Source: Crateriforma sp964453205
GTDB taxonomy: Bacteria; Planctomycetota; Planctomycetia; Pirellulales; Pirellulaceae
Assembly: GCA_964453205.1 (NCBI GenBank)
Contig: CAYVRC010000003.1
Location: forward strand, 1-64,000
Direction: 5' to 3'
Length of the DNA stretch: 64,000 nucleotides
A program made the translations under genes and the position numbers. Shown piece by piece: positions 16,401-25,877 of the stretch; the first letter of the stretch is position 1, and every line of letters begins with the position of its first letter. A model generated the notes under the pieces. That model saw nothing but the letters and a program-made list of their open reading frames with translations. It made no database searches and was not told where the DNA came from.

Positions 16401-17953
16401 GGCAACAAGTGCTGCTGCGATTTCGGGATCTTGTCGTAGCGAAGTTCACCGCCGATCAGCCGCATCAGCGGCCGCTTTTGACCCGGCGGGATCTTGAACA
16501 GGTAAGCCGATTCGGGCGGATCGAACTCGGGAACCTGGGCGTTCATGTCGTCAAAGCGTTGCTTCAGACGCTTCACGACATCCGGATGATCGGCGGCGAC
16601 GTCGTGTTGCTCGCCGGGATCCGATCGCAGGTCGAACAGCATCATCGGCTTGGGGGCGTCACCGCTGATCCGACCGGGATGCTCGGTCGGTTTCGCTTGC
16701 TCGTAAGGGGCCAACAAGGTCACGCCGTCGGGCGCTCGCGGATCGATCCAGTTCTCGAGCTCGTCTTGCGAAGCGTTGACGAACCGAGACGGTCCGGGAT
16801 TTCGGACGTGTAGCTTCCAGCGACCCATGCGGATGGTGGCAAGCTCGACACCCTGCATCGCATAGATCGCCTCGTGCGGACTTTCGGCCGTCGCGGACTT
16901 CAACATCGGCATCAGATCTTTGCCGTCGATGACTCGATCGCCCGGCACGTCGGCACCGACGACTTCGCAAACCGTCGGCAGCACGTCGACGGTCGCGGCG
17001 GGACTGTCGTTGACGACGCCCGCGGGGATCGTGCCGGGCATGCGGGCGATCATCGGCACCCGCAATCCGCCTTCCCAAGTCTTTCCCTTCATGCCTCGCA
17101 GGCCCGCCGTCGAACCGCCGTACCAAGGTCCGTTGTCGGACGTAAAGATCACCAACGTGCGTTCGTCCAGACCGAGATCACGGATGCATTGCAACACCTG
17201 ACCGACCGAAGCGTCCAATTCCGAAATCACGTCGGCGTACAAATCGTCACGCGTTTCCGGCGTGTAGAAATCGTCCGAGACCGCCAGCGGCTTGTGAGGC
17301 ATCGCGTGGGGAAGGTAAAGAAAAAACGGCCGGTCCCGTGAGTCCCGGATGAATTTCAACGCCAGTTCCGTGTACCGCCGGGTCAACGTCGCTTGCACGA
17401 CCGGATACTCGGTGACCTGTTCGTTCCGCACCAATTGGACCGGGAACATGTCGTTGGAATACAAGATCCCAAAGTACTGGTCGAAACCCTGGGTGCGGGG
17501 CAACCACTTTTCACGATGCCCGAGATGCCACTTGCCCAGCGCCGCGGTCGCGTAGCCCTTGTCCCGCAACAATTCCGCCACGGTGATTTCCGACGACGGC
17601 AAGCCGAAGTTCGAATTTCCCCCGTCGGGCGACGGGTTCCGCACGACGCCGTGACGAAAAGGATAACGACCCGTCAGAATCGTCCCCCGCGACGGCGCGC
17701 AATAAGGCGTCGGAACATAAAAACTGGTCAGTCGTGCCCCCTCGGCAGCCATGCGGTCCAAATGCGGTGTCTGAAAAGGGCCGTCCGGATCAAAGCAGCC
17801 CACGTCGCCGTAACCCAAATCATCGGCAAAAATCAAAACGACGTTGGGCGGCGGCGCAGCCGGGGCCGGCGAGACCGTTACGACCAACGACATGACAATG
17901 ACGAACAGTCCGCCCTTGCGAACGATTCGAGAGAACGGAACTACTGAATTCAT
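16397..17953 (-). CDS. Secreted sulfatase (arylsulfatase family S1)
   Basis: 518 aa with an N-terminal signal peptide (cleavage near APAAPPP). The alkaline-phosphatase-like core shows NVVLIFADDLGYGD with the metal-binding DD, then YCAPSRGTILTGR. Its Cys85 (C-x-P-S-R) is the residue that formylglycine-generating enzyme converts to formylglycine. Further family blocks are GKWHLGH, ITSDNGPWYGG with metal ligands DN, and KGKTWEGGLRVP. It hydrolyses sulfate esters, probably of algal polysaccharide; the exact substrate is unknown. The chosen start gives the signal peptide; a 23-residue upstream extension would bury it. No sulfatase-maturing enzyme is seen in the window. Confidence 0.92.
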   Translation of the reverse strand: MNSVVPFSRIVRKGGLFVIVMSLVVTVSPAPAAPPPNVVLIFADDLGYGDVGCFDPDGPFQTPHLDRMAAEGARLTSFYVPTPYCAPSRGTILTGRYPFRHGVVRNPSPDGGNSNFGLPSSEITVAELLRDKGYATAALGKWHLGHREKWLPRTQGFDQYFGILYSNDMFPVQLVRNEQVTEYPVVQATLTRRYTELALKFIRDSRDRPFFLYLPHAMPHKPLAVSDDFYTPETRDDLYADVISELDASVGQVLQCIRDLGLDERTLVIFTSDNGPWYGGSTAGLRGMKGKTWEGGLRVPMIARMPGTIPAGVVNDSPAATVDVLPTVCEVVGADVPGDRVIDGKDLMPMLKSATAESPHEAIYAMQGVELATIRMGRWKLHVRNPGPSRFVNASQDELENWIDPRAPDGVTLLAPYEQAKPTEHPGRISGDAPKPMMLFDLRSDPGEQHDVAADHPDVVKRLKQRFDDMNAQVPEFDPPESAYLFKIPPGQKRPLMRLIGGELRYDKIPKSQQHLLP

Positions 17954-18115
17954 CCGATCGCCTGGAACGAGTTTGACGGGATTGACGGGACCTGCCCCGT
18001 GCCGGCTCCTATCGTAAGTCAAATGCAGCAGACGATTTGCATCCGGCCGGGAGTGCCCCTTGGGAAATCCGCCGAAACGTATTTCCCCGGTCGAAAAAAA
18101 ACGGACTCCGACCCT

Positions 18116-18200
18116 GATTCGTGTTAGGTATTTTCAATGTGAAATTATCTTCGGTTCTATTTGACAAATGCGGATTAATTTGCAATTACTTTGCCAAACG
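18116..18200 (+). promoter_or_regulatory. AT-rich promoter region of the DUF4914-like gene
   Basis: This is an AT-rich island in a GC-rich window. TTGACA at 18161-18166 is a perfect -35 hexamer, and 17 bases on lies AATTAC (18184-18189), a weak -10. The start codon is at 18243. Confidence 0.45.
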
Positions 18201-18242
18201 TTCAACAAACGACGCCCTCCTTGATCACTGGAAACGAGACAC

Positions 18243-20138
18243 ATGTTCACTTCGCAATTGCCGAATCTGTCCCTTTCTCATTCGGCGGAATCTGTGCTGA
18301 GTGAGGCGAAGTCGGTTCGATTTTTCGGCAGCGCCGCCGAGTTGGTCGAAGCGGCCGTGCCGGAGGACCAGGTGGACGATCAGGGTTACTTTACCGTCGG
18401 TTACGACGTCGACGGCGTGTTCGTCCCCGAAGTGAAGGTGTGCCGGGTCAGCAACGGCATCAGTGCGAATTACGTGGAACCGTACATGCGTCGCCGTGAT
18501 GCCGATTGCATGGTGATCGCCGACGATCGCGCGACCGACAAGATGACGTATCGCAAACGTTTCGGTGAGGACTTTGAAGACCTGCGTCAGGAAACGTTCG
18601 CTTGGCTGAAGACGCAGGACTTGGCTTGTTTCTTTTTCATCGCCGGTGTGCCCGGCAAAGGCTTGCCCGCTGTCGCGATTTGTCCGGCCAACGCGGGTTT
18701 CTTCGCGCTCGGTTTGGCGATGTTGCAGGGGATCGTACCGCTGGAGGAGATCGAGCGTAACGGTGAGGACTATCATCACTCGGCGATCATCTACATCGCA
18801 CCGCCGTTTCGCCATACAAAATTCGGCGGCAAGCAAGTCGTCGTTCACAATCGTCGCGAAGAACTTCACGAACTTTACAGCTACAACCTGTATCCCGGTC
18901 CGTCCGCCAAGAAGGGCGTCTACGGGATGCTGTTGACGCTGGGCGAAAAGCAAGATTGGACCACGGCGCATTGTTCGACGGTGCAAGTGGTCACTCCGTA
19001 CGACAACACGGTGACGATCATGCACGAAGGAGCCTCCGGCGGCGGCAAGAGCGAAATGCTCGAACAAATGCACCGCGAGGCCGACGGACGGTTGCTGCTG
19101 GGGACCAACACCGTGACCGGCGAAAAACGTCACTTGGCGTTGCCGTTGGGATGCGAGCTTCGTCCGGTGACCGACGACATGGCGCTTTGTCACCCCGATC
19201 TTCAGGACAAAGATTCGCGTGAAAGGAAACTGACCGTGATCGATGCCGAGCACGCTTGGTTCTTGCGAGTCAACCACATCACGCAGTACGGAACCGATCC
19301 GCACTTGGAGCGGCTGACCGTTCATCCCGATGAACCCTTGCTGTTCTTGAACATCGATGCGGCCCCGGGATCGACGGCGTTGATTTGGGATCACATCCAC
19401 GACGAACCGGGTAAGCCGTGTCCCAACCCGCGTTTGGTTTTTCCACGCGACAAGTATCCGGGCATCGTTGATGATCCGGTCACCATCGATATTCGTAGTT
19501 TCGGCGTCCGTTGTCCGCCATGCACCCGCGAGTTGCCGACCTATGGAATCATGGGTGTGTTTCATGTCTTGCCGCCCGCGCTGGCGTGGCTGTGGCGGCT
19601 GGTCGCACCCCGAGGTCACGGCAATCCGTCGATCGTCGAAACCGAGGGCATGAGCAGCGAAGGCGTGGGTTCCTATTGGCCGTTCGCGACGGGCCGCCGC
19701 GTCGACCAAGCCAACATCTTGCTGCATCAGGTGATGAGCATCCCCGACACGCTGTTTGTTTTGGTGCCGAACCAGCACGTCGGTTGCTGGTCGACCGGAT
19801 TCTCGCCGCAGTGGATCGCGCGGGAGTACCTTTCGCGGCGCGGCGCCAACCCCTTCGCGGCGGACAAAGTGATCGATTCTCGTTGCCCGCTGTTGGGCAA
19901 GACCCCGAAGACGATCCAGATCGAAGGTCAGATCATCGGGCACTGGTTCCTGCAGGTCGAAACACAGCCCGAAGTCGGTACGGAAGGCTACGACCGAGGC
20001 GCCGAGATCCTTGCAGACTTCTTCTACAAGCAGATCAAGACGTTCATGGAAGACGACTTGGACCCGAGAGGACGCAAGATCATTGAGGCGTGCCTGGACG
20101 GTGCCAGCGTGCAGGACTACGAAGAGCTTTCGGTCTGA
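18243..20138 (+). CDS. DUF4914-like protein with a PEPCK/HprK-type P-loop
   Basis: 631 aa, no signal peptide. The most informative motif is GASGGGKSEM (about residues 262-271), the kinase-type P-loop of the PEP carboxykinase/HPr kinase fold (consensus GxSGxGKS/T). It is followed by a THR-rich stretch, TNTVTGEKRHLALPLG, then LTVIDAEHAWFLRVNH and LFLNIDAAPGSTALIW, which may supply metal-binding acidic residues. Cys pairs occur in VRCPPCTREL. I believe it belongs to the uncharacterised DUF4914 family; that assignment is from memory. It is probably a cytoplasmic ATP- or GTP-dependent kinase or carboxykinase-like enzyme. It stands alone between convergent neighbours with its own promoter. Confidence 0.6.
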   Translation: MFTSQLPNLSLSHSAESVLSEAKSVRFFGSAAELVEAAVPEDQVDDQGYFTVGYDVDGVFVPEVKVCRVSNGISANYVEPYMRRRDADCMVIADDRATDKMTYRKRFGEDFEDLRQETFAWLKTQDLACFFFIAGVPGKGLPAVAICPANAGFFALGLAMLQGIVPLEEIERNGEDYHHSAIIYIAPPFRHTKFGGKQVVVHNRREELHELYSYNLYPGPSAKKGVYGMLLTLGEKQDWTTAHCSTVQVVTPYDNTVTIMHEGASGGGKSEMLEQMHREADGRLLLGTNTVTGEKRHLALPLGCELRPVTDDMALCHPDLQDKDSRERKLTVIDAEHAWFLRVNHITQYGTDPHLERLTVHPDEPLLFLNIDAAPGSTALIWDHIHDEPGKPCPNPRLVFPRDKYPGIVDDPVTIDIRSFGVRCPPCTRELPTYGIMGVFHVLPPALAWLWRLVAPRGHGNPSIVETEGMSSEGVGSYWPFATGRRVDQANILLHQVMSIPDTLFVLVPNQHVGCWSTGFSPQWIAREYLSRRGANPFAADKVIDSRCPLLGKTPKTIQIEGQIIGHWFLQVETQPEVGTEGYDRGAEILADFFYKQIKTFMEDDLDPRGRKIIEACLDGASVQDYEELSV

Positions 20139-20178
20139 AAGCGACGCGACGCCGGTTTTTCACCGCGAACCGACACGA

Positions 20179-20202
20179 GGCGTTTCCGCCGGGCGGAACG
20201 CC
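20179..20202. terminator. Possible bidirectional hairpin between convergent genes
   Basis: GGCGTTTCCGCC and GGCGGAACGCC can pair with one bulged T in the 85-base gap between the DUF4914-like and MFS stop codons. There is no T-tract, so this is weak evidence for termination. Confidence 0.3.
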
Positions 20203-20223
20203 GGCGACCTGTGTCGGACGCGG

Positions 20224-21495
20224 TCAACGTGAATCCTGGCGATCCGGCGGAGCGGTCGTGACCATCATCGCGGCGACGGCCAAGCCCGCCGCGATCACCG
20301 ACAGGTAAGGAAAGAGCGGAAGATAGCCTCCCGTTCGGTCACGGACGGCTCCGAAAATGGCCGGCCCGGCTGCGGAGAAAATCACCGTCAACATTTGCGC
20401 GGCTGCTTGGATCTTTCCCAAGTCGGCAGTACCGAACTGACGTCGCCAAATCGAAAAATAAGCCACCGTGATGACACCGCCGGCCGCGGCGACCGTACCG
20501 GCGTAAAGGTAGATCTCCGTTTCGGATCGCACCGCCGGCAGCCAGATCATCGCGGCGGCGAACAGCCACAGCGATGCCGAAAAGATCCACTTGAGCGAAA
20601 TCCGCGTCGCGGCCCATCCGCCGGCCAAGTTCGCGGCCAAGCCGACGGGAATGCCGAGAATCGTCGCGCGGAGAAAGACAGCGACATCGAAACCCAGATC
20701 CGCGAACAAAGACTGATTGAATAACGTCAAACCGGCCGCCACGAAACTGTAGAAAGCGGTTCCCAGGGCGAACGTCCAAAAAACACCGCTCCGCAGGGCG
20801 ACGGTCCACAAGGTTTGCGAATCTGTCGCTACCGTTTGCACCTTGTCTTGTGCCAAGCGTGAATCACGGATCAACAGCCAAGACACGATGGCTGTGACCC
20901 AAATCGCGACGCCGATCATCGACCAAGTCCGTTGCCAACGGAACGCTTGATCGGGAATCACCGTGCTCAAGATTCCGAACGCGACGACGAATCCCAACGA
21001 GACCAGTACCGCAAAGATTGCCATCATCCATTCGGGTTGACGCGGCGAGGTTCGCCCGGCCAGCGCCAGACTTGCCGTGCTCAAAGCACTCTGGCCGAAG
21101 CCGCGGGTCAACGTGATGAACAACAGCACCGAAAACGGGGTCAACGTCCATCCGGTCAGTCCGGTCCAGGTGCCCATCAGGATGACGGTCGCCGCCAATG
21201 CCAGTTGCACGCCCGTCACAACCCGCCGAGTGCCGAATCGATCGATCCACCAACCGCACGGCAGGCAAAACAGAGATCCGATCAGGGTCGCGGCCAGGTT
21301 CAGATAGCCGAACGTTTCGCGTCCGATGCCGGTCGACGCCAAGATCGGCTCGGTGAAAAGCCCCAACCCGTGCGTCCTTCCCGGCAACGTCGCGACCATC
21401 GCCATCGCCGCCACGCCGACGTGAACCCAGGCCCACGATCCGATTCGTTCCCTTGCCTTACTCTTTGCGTCCAAAACGTCGTCGGCCGTGGGCAT
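20224..21495 (-). CDS. Major facilitator superfamily transporter
   Basis: About 423 aa with about 12 hydrophobic helices. The loop between helices 2 and 3 carries the MFS signature-like GWWIDRFGTRRVV (GxxxDRxGxRR). The first-helix segment LGLFTEPILASTGIGRETFGYLNLAATLIGSLFCLPCG and the central cytoplasmic loop (RDSRLAQDKVQTVATDSQTLW) are typical. The substrate is not predictable; the architecture resembles oxalate/monocarboxylate-type and nitrate-type MFS carriers equally. I start at the ATG before PTADDV because the 17 residues upstream look non-coding. It is downstream of the second sulfatase gene on the same strand, about 105 bases away. Confidence 0.85.
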   Translation of the reverse strand: MPTADDVLDAKSKARERIGSWAWVHVGVAAMAMVATLPGRTHGLGLFTEPILASTGIGRETFGYLNLAATLIGSLFCLPCGWWIDRFGTRRVVTGVQLALAATVILMGTWTGLTGWTLTPFSVLLFITLTRGFGQSALSTASLALAGRTSPRQPEWMMAIFAVLVSLGFVVAFGILSTVIPDQAFRWQRTWSMIGVAIWVTAIVSWLLIRDSRLAQDKVQTVATDSQTLWTVALRSGVFWTFALGTAFYSFVAAGLTLFNQSLFADLGFDVAVFLRATILGIPVGLAANLAGGWAATRISLKWIFSASLWLFAAAMIWLPAVRSETEIYLYAGTVAAAGGVITVAYFSIWRRQFGTADLGKIQAAAQMLTVIFSAAGPAIFGAVRDRTGGYLPLFPYLSVIAAGLAVAAMMVTTAPPDRQDSR

Positions 21496-21600
21496 GCAAA
21501 TCCTCTCCGTCGTGGCGATCAAAAAACGCCGGCCTTCGACCCTCAAGGAAAACCTGTCCTCCCTGCGTCGGGGTCGCCGCGATGATTTCGGCGTCTCTGG

Positions 21601-22968
21601 TTACTTCGACTTTTTTCGGGCGCGTCCCATGCGTCGGAGCGCCCGCATTTCGGTCGGCTGGCCTTCGTCGCCACAGCGATCCATCCAAGCCTGCAATTCG
21701 TTCCGAAGGTCCGACATCACCGACGCGTACTTCGGATCGCCGGCCAAGTTTTTCAGCTCCAGCGGATCGGCCGTCACATCGTATAACTCGACTTCGGGGC
21801 GGAATCGGTAGCGTCTGACTTTGTCGGCTGCTTCGGCATCTCCGGTTTCGGCCAGCCGCTGCCAACTCTTGAACAAGGGCGATGTGGTGCATGCGTTTTG
21901 AAATTCGGCGTCGGGCGTCAGGTTCCAGATGTATTTGAAAGTCTCGCTACGAACGCTGCGAATTCCGAAATGATCGCTACCGTTGTTGATGCCGCGGGTC
22001 GTCATGATCCCAAAGACGTGCTTCTTGTGCTGCTGTCTGCCGGCGAACACCGGCAACAAGCTTTCGCCCTGCAGCGACGAGTCGGGCGTGCCGCCGGCGG
22101 CTTGCACAAAGGTCGGCAGCAAGTCGATGTATTCGATCATCGCGGGATTCACGCTGCCGGGCCGGATTTTGCCGGGCCAGCGGGCGACCAACGCCGATTG
22201 CAAACCGTTGTCGTAGCAAGTCCACTTTGCGAACGGCATTGAACTGCCCTGTTCGCTGACGACCACAAGCAACGTGTCGTCGGTCAAGTCGTGCTTATCA
22301 AGCAATTCCATCGCCCGGCCGACTTGGCCGTCGTAGTAGGTGATCTCCGCCAAATACTTCGACATGCCTTGGCGTGTTTCCGGAGTGTCCACGAAATACG
22401 GCGGCAGTTCGATCTTCTCCGGCGGATAACGTGACGGGTCGCCCTTGTTCCACGGCGTGTGGGGTTCGTTGCTGCACAGCAACAAACAGAAAGGCTCTTT
22501 TTCCCGGGCACATTCGGCCAAAAAGTCGTCGACTTTGTCGAAGTCGGGATTCTTGGCCGCCGGGATGGTTTCCCATGCAAAGACGCTGTCCGGTGAAACG
22601 TGTTTCTTTCCACTTTGAGCGACGCGATATCCCAGGTCGCCCAAGTACTGCACGACACTTTTGGTGTCGGGATCGACGAACGTATGATTCGGATAAGCGC
22701 CGCTGGTGACCGGAAACAGGCCCGTGTAGATGTTGTGCCGAGTCGGTGAGCACATCGGTGCGGATTGAAAACACCGTGTGAATCGCATGCCCTGATCGGC
22801 CAGCTTGTCAATGTTCGGCGTCTCCGCCTGGCCGCCGTAGCAGCCCAGATCACGGAACGTGCAATCGTCGGCGATCATGAACACGATGTTCGGTTGGGAT
22901 TGCGCTCCGGCGGTGGCGGTCAGCCAAAGACCGACACAACAGGCGGCGATGGGGGCGAGCGTTCTCAT
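21601..22968 (-). CDS. Secreted sulfatase (second copy)
   Basis: 455 aa with a signal peptide ending near AGAQSQP. NIVFMIADDCTFRDLGCYGG carries the metal ligands, and Cys73 in MCSPTRHNIYTG is the predicted formylglycine precursor. The motif is CSPTR rather than the commoner CxPSR, but it fits C-x-P-x-R. CLLLCSNEPHTPW, EQGSSMPFAKWT and VARWPGKI are further family blocks. The sequence is well diverged from the sulfatase at 16397, so it probably has a different specificity. It lies upstream of the MFS gene on the same strand and could be linked with uptake of the desulfated product; this is inference only. Confidence 0.9.
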   Translation of the reverse strand: MRTLAPIAACCVGLWLTATAGAQSQPNIVFMIADDCTFRDLGCYGGQAETPNIDKLADQGMRFTRCFQSAPMCSPTRHNIYTGLFPVTSGAYPNHTFVDPDTKSVVQYLGDLGYRVAQSGKKHVSPDSVFAWETIPAAKNPDFDKVDDFLAECAREKEPFCLLLCSNEPHTPWNKGDPSRYPPEKIELPPYFVDTPETRQGMSKYLAEITYYDGQVGRAMELLDKHDLTDDTLLVVVSEQGSSMPFAKWTCYDNGLQSALVARWPGKIRPGSVNPAMIEYIDLLPTFVQAAGGTPDSSLQGESLLPVFAGRQQHKKHVFGIMTTRGINNGSDHFGIRSVRSETFKYIWNLTPDAEFQNACTTSPLFKSWQRLAETGDAEAADKVRRYRFRPEVELYDVTADPLELKNLAGDPKYASVMSDLRNELQAWMDRCGDEGQPTEMRALRRMGRARKKSK

Positions 22969-23123
22969 GAGCGAATGACTTGGTGGGGGGAAACTGGTGA
23001 AACGAGTCTGTCAGGACGCGGCCTGCGAACAAGCCGCCCATGCCTGTCAAAAGAAAAAGACCAGAAACCGGCACACGAAGGTCGCGTGTTCGGCAGCTGG
23101 TCCCGTAGACGATACCGCGGGGA

Positions 23124-23510
23124 TTACTCCGCCGGTGGTTTGTGGACAGAGTGGCAAGCTTTGCAGTTGGCGGCCTTTTTGAGCATCGCCGCGCCCTCCG
23201 CGTCGCCCTCGACACAAGCCTTGCCGGCTTGGACCAAGGAATCGCAGAGTTTTTTCCAGCTCGCTGCTTCACCCATCGGCGGCTTGTTCATCGACATCGC
23301 GACCAACATTTCGTGCAGCGTCTTGATTTCTTTTTCGGAGGCTTCGCCGGCGGTGACTTTCTTGATCAACGGTCCTTTGAAGCACTCCTTCATGACTTGT
23401 TTGGTGTTGAACTTCGGTTTTTTGTCGGTGTCGTCGGCCGCTCGGCTGGTAGCGACCAACGATCCGGTCACCAACAATCCGAGAACGGTCACAGCAATCA
23501 ATCTTCGCAT
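23124..23510 (-). CDS. Small periplasmic c-type cytochrome-like protein
   Basis: 128 aa. A signal peptide MRRLIAVTVLGLLVTGSLVATSRAA precedes a helical, lysine-rich domain. A single haem-binding motif CKACH lies at the very C-terminus (ANCKACHSVHKPPAE), and two further cysteines occur at KECFKG and KLCDSL/KACVEG. A C-terminal CxxCH is the arrangement of cytochrome c'-type four-helix bundles, which fits the helical composition, but the domain is short. I use the second in-frame ATG; the upstream 13 residues are not signal-like. It is transcribed toward the sulfatase gene after a 155-base gap. Confidence 0.75.
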   Translation of the reverse strand: MRRLIAVTVLGLLVTGSLVATSRAADDTDKKPKFNTKQVMKECFKGPLIKKVTAGEASEKEIKTLHEMLVAMSMNKPPMGEAASWKKLCDSLVQAGKACVEGDAEGAAMLKKAANCKACHSVHKPPAE

Positions 23511-23813
23511 CAGGCGTCTCCCGTGAACAAAATGAGTAAATTCCACCAAATAGGCGGGTATGGGTATAGTTGATCCCCTGGGCGCCCGCCACTATTTGCG
23601 TCCGAAATTCAAAAACCACAAGGCGAGGGGGTGCCCGGGGCCGGTATTCACGGCGAAAACCCGCCTGGCGGGAGCGGCCTGCGACGATCGGACCGCCGCG
23701 ACGGCAGGCCGTTTTGGTTGACTTTGACGGTTATGCGGGCGGCGACGGTCGGGTCCGGTTGTTCGGAATGTTCTGATTGAAACTGAGCCGCCGATTGTGC
23801 CGATTGCAACGAC
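23511..23813. other. Divergent intergenic region upstream of the exporter operon
   Basis: 303 bases between the small cytochrome gene and the exporter operon, which diverge. It must hold both promoters. I can identify no convincing -35/-10 pair, operator palindrome or RNA gene; a GC-rich inverted segment near 23655-23680 (CCCGCCTGGCGGG) is the only visible structure. Confidence 0.5.
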
Positions 23814-25877
23814 ATGTCGAGTTGCAAGTTCACAAATCGAAAGTCACCCGGTCGGTGCGGCACTGCGGCCGGCCTGCGGCAGATGCTGTGGCCCGCGGTG
23901 TCGGGTTGGCTGGTGGCGATGGTATCGCAAGTTTCCTTCGCTCAGGAAACGGCGACGCGCCCGATTCGCTTGCCACGTTCGAGCGTGACGACATTGGCGG
24001 TAAAACCGGCGGCCGTGAAACTTTCATCATCGCGTGGAAGTGCGTCTTCGGCGACGAGCCTCGGGCCGATCGAGTTGCCGCAGACGATCCAACCGCCGAC
24101 GCCCGACGTTCCCGCGGCGGTGTACCAGCTTTCTCGTCCGAATCCTATGGGCGGGGCGTTGCTGGATCCTTATCGGGGGCGAGTGCTGGACGAAGACGCT
24201 TCGACCGACGAACCGTCATCGTCCGGACGAATCGACGGTCTTGCCCCGATCCCCGAAAGCGACTCGTTTCATCTTTGGTGGCAAGACGCGTTGACTCAAC
24301 CGCTGGGGATGTCCGGCCGCACCGTTCCCGTCGACGTCACTTGGCTGACGCAAACGGCACTCGAATCATCGCCACTGGTTCGTTCCTTGCTGACGCGTCC
24401 GCAGACCGATCAAACCGGGATCGTGATCGCCGACGCGGAGTTCGATCCGTCGGTCTATCTGGAGGGCAAGTTCGTCGACACGGACGAACCGATCGGCAGC
24501 CTGTTGCAGACCGGGCGGGTCGACGGCAGGTACTTGGACGAGACTTTTTCGGCCGATGCCGGGTTGGTGCGCCGGTTGCGCGGTGGCGGCAACTTTGAAG
24601 CCGTTCAGCGTGGCGGATTCCAATCGAACAACTCGGATTTCCTGGTTCCCAACCCACAAGGCACGACGCGTTTGGAGTTGAATTATGCCCAACCGTTGCT
24701 GAAAGACCGCGGACGCAGTGTCAACCAGATTCGTGTCGTGCTGGCCACCATCGACCTGCGATTGACGCGGAGCGAAGTCCGTCAAGAATTGGAAAAACAC
24801 CTCACCGCGGTGACGCAGGCCTATTGGGATCTGTACAAGGCGCGTGCCGAGTGGCTTCAGCGGACGCGTTTGCTGCAGCGAGCCGAACGGTTGCACGCGA
24901 TCGTCCGAGCCCGTCAGGGTGTCGATTCGATGAGGCGTCAGTTGTTGCGTGCCGAATCGGCGCTCGCGGACCGACGCACGGGGTTGCGACGAAGTGAAGC
25001 GGATATCCGCGACGCCCAAACCCGGTTGCGGATGTTGACCGGCAGCGACTTGCTGACCCAGTCGATCGATCTGGAATTGACGCCGCAAGAGCTTCCGTCG
25101 CGGTCGGCCATCGAAATCAAGAATCGCAGCGCCGCGATCACGGCGCTCGAAAACCGCGCGGACTTGGATTTGGCGATTCAGCGGATCCGATCGACTTCGG
25201 CAAAAGTGGGCGTCGCCAGAAACCAAGTCTTGCCGCGGCTGGATTTGTTGTTGACGACTTATGTCGCCGGTCTGGATTCGCGTCGCGATACCTTTGGTGC
25301 TTTCGTGAATCAGTTCAGCCGCGGCGCACCGACTTACGCGGCCGGGCTGCGATGGGAACTGCCCGTGGGCAATCGTGCGGCGCGTGCACGGCTGACACGA
25401 AACCGGTGGGAGTGGACCCGCGCGATGGAGGATTTCCGGCAGACCACCGAAGCCGCGTTGTCGCAAGTCGAAATCGCCACCCGTGATACCCGAACGACTC
25501 ATCAGGAAATGGTCGCCAAGTATCAGTCGATCCGAGCCGCGGCGCGGGAAGTCGACTATTTGCAACAACGCTACGAAACGTTGGTCAATCCGCAAGAATC
25601 GGCGATCGTTCTGATCGAGGACTTGTTGGACGCGCAGCGAAGACTGTTCAACGCCGAGAGCGACTTCGTGGCGGCACAAATCGCTTACGCGATGTCTTGG
25701 GTCAACCTGCGTCGATCGATGGGCGTCCTGTTGCGAATGGATGCCACGTCGCGGGAGGATTGGGCGGGCTCGGGCGATGCGTTGACCGAATCCATGGAGG
25801 TAGCCGATATCGATCCGTTGATCGGTAGCGAAGTCGTCATCGACGACGATTTTCAGACGTCGCCGGGGGCACCGTGA
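23814..25877 (+). CDS. TolC-family outer-membrane efflux protein, first gene of the exporter operon
   Basis: 687 aa, longer than usual TolC (about 470) because of an extended N-terminal region of about 180 residues. A hydrophobic signal (WPAVSGWLVAMVSQVSFAQ) precedes a low-complexity linker, then two long OEP repeats with coiled-coil helices. Examples are VRQELEKHLTAVTQAYWDLYKARAEWLQRTRLLQRAERLHAIV, and later EDFRQTTEAALSQVEIATRDTRTTHQEMVAKYQSIRAAAREV with VNPQESAIVLIEDLLDAQRRLFNAESDFV. The AYWDLYKA and LEDLLDAQ-type segments are typical of TolC relatives. It should form the outer-membrane and periplasmic duct. The stop overlaps the start of the SecA-like gene, so the two are co-translated. 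Confidence 0.88.
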   Translation: MSSCKFTNRKSPGRCGTAAGLRQMLWPAVSGWLVAMVSQVSFAQETATRPIRLPRSSVTTLAVKPAAVKLSSSRGSASSATSLGPIELPQTIQPPTPDVPAAVYQLSRPNPMGGALLDPYRGRVLDEDASTDEPSSSGRIDGLAPIPESDSFHLWWQDALTQPLGMSGRTVPVDVTWLTQTALESSPLVRSLLTRPQTDQTGIVIADAEFDPSVYLEGKFVDTDEPIGSLLQTGRVDGRYLDETFSADAGLVRRLRGGGNFEAVQRGGFQSNNSDFLVPNPQGTTRLELNYAQPLLKDRGRSVNQIRVVLATIDLRLTRSEVRQELEKHLTAVTQAYWDLYKARAEWLQRTRLLQRAERLHAIVRARQGVDSMRRQLLRAESALADRRTGLRRSEADIRDAQTRLRMLTGSDLLTQSIDLELTPQELPSRSAIEIKNRSAAITALENRADLDLAIQRIRSTSAKVGVARNQVLPRLDLLLTTYVAGLDSRRDTFGAFVNQFSRGAPTYAAGLRWELPVGNRAARARLTRNRWEWTRAMEDFRQTTEAALSQVEIATRDTRTTHQEMVAKYQSIRAAAREVDYLQQRYETLVNPQESAIVLIEDLLDAQRRLFNAESDFVAAQIAYAMSWVNLRRSMGVLLRMDATSREDWAGSGDALTESMEVADIDPLIGSEVVIDDDFQTSPGAP

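Noticed and set aside
18225..19943. Antisense open frame of about 570 codons over the DUF4914-like gene
   Set aside because: No motif or signal, and it is fully contained in a better-supported gene.
23997..24600. Plus-strand open frame (23777-24598) overlapping the start of the TolC-like gene
   Set aside because: Arginine-rich shadow; the TolC frame continues through to the operon overlap and has a signal peptide and coiled coils.
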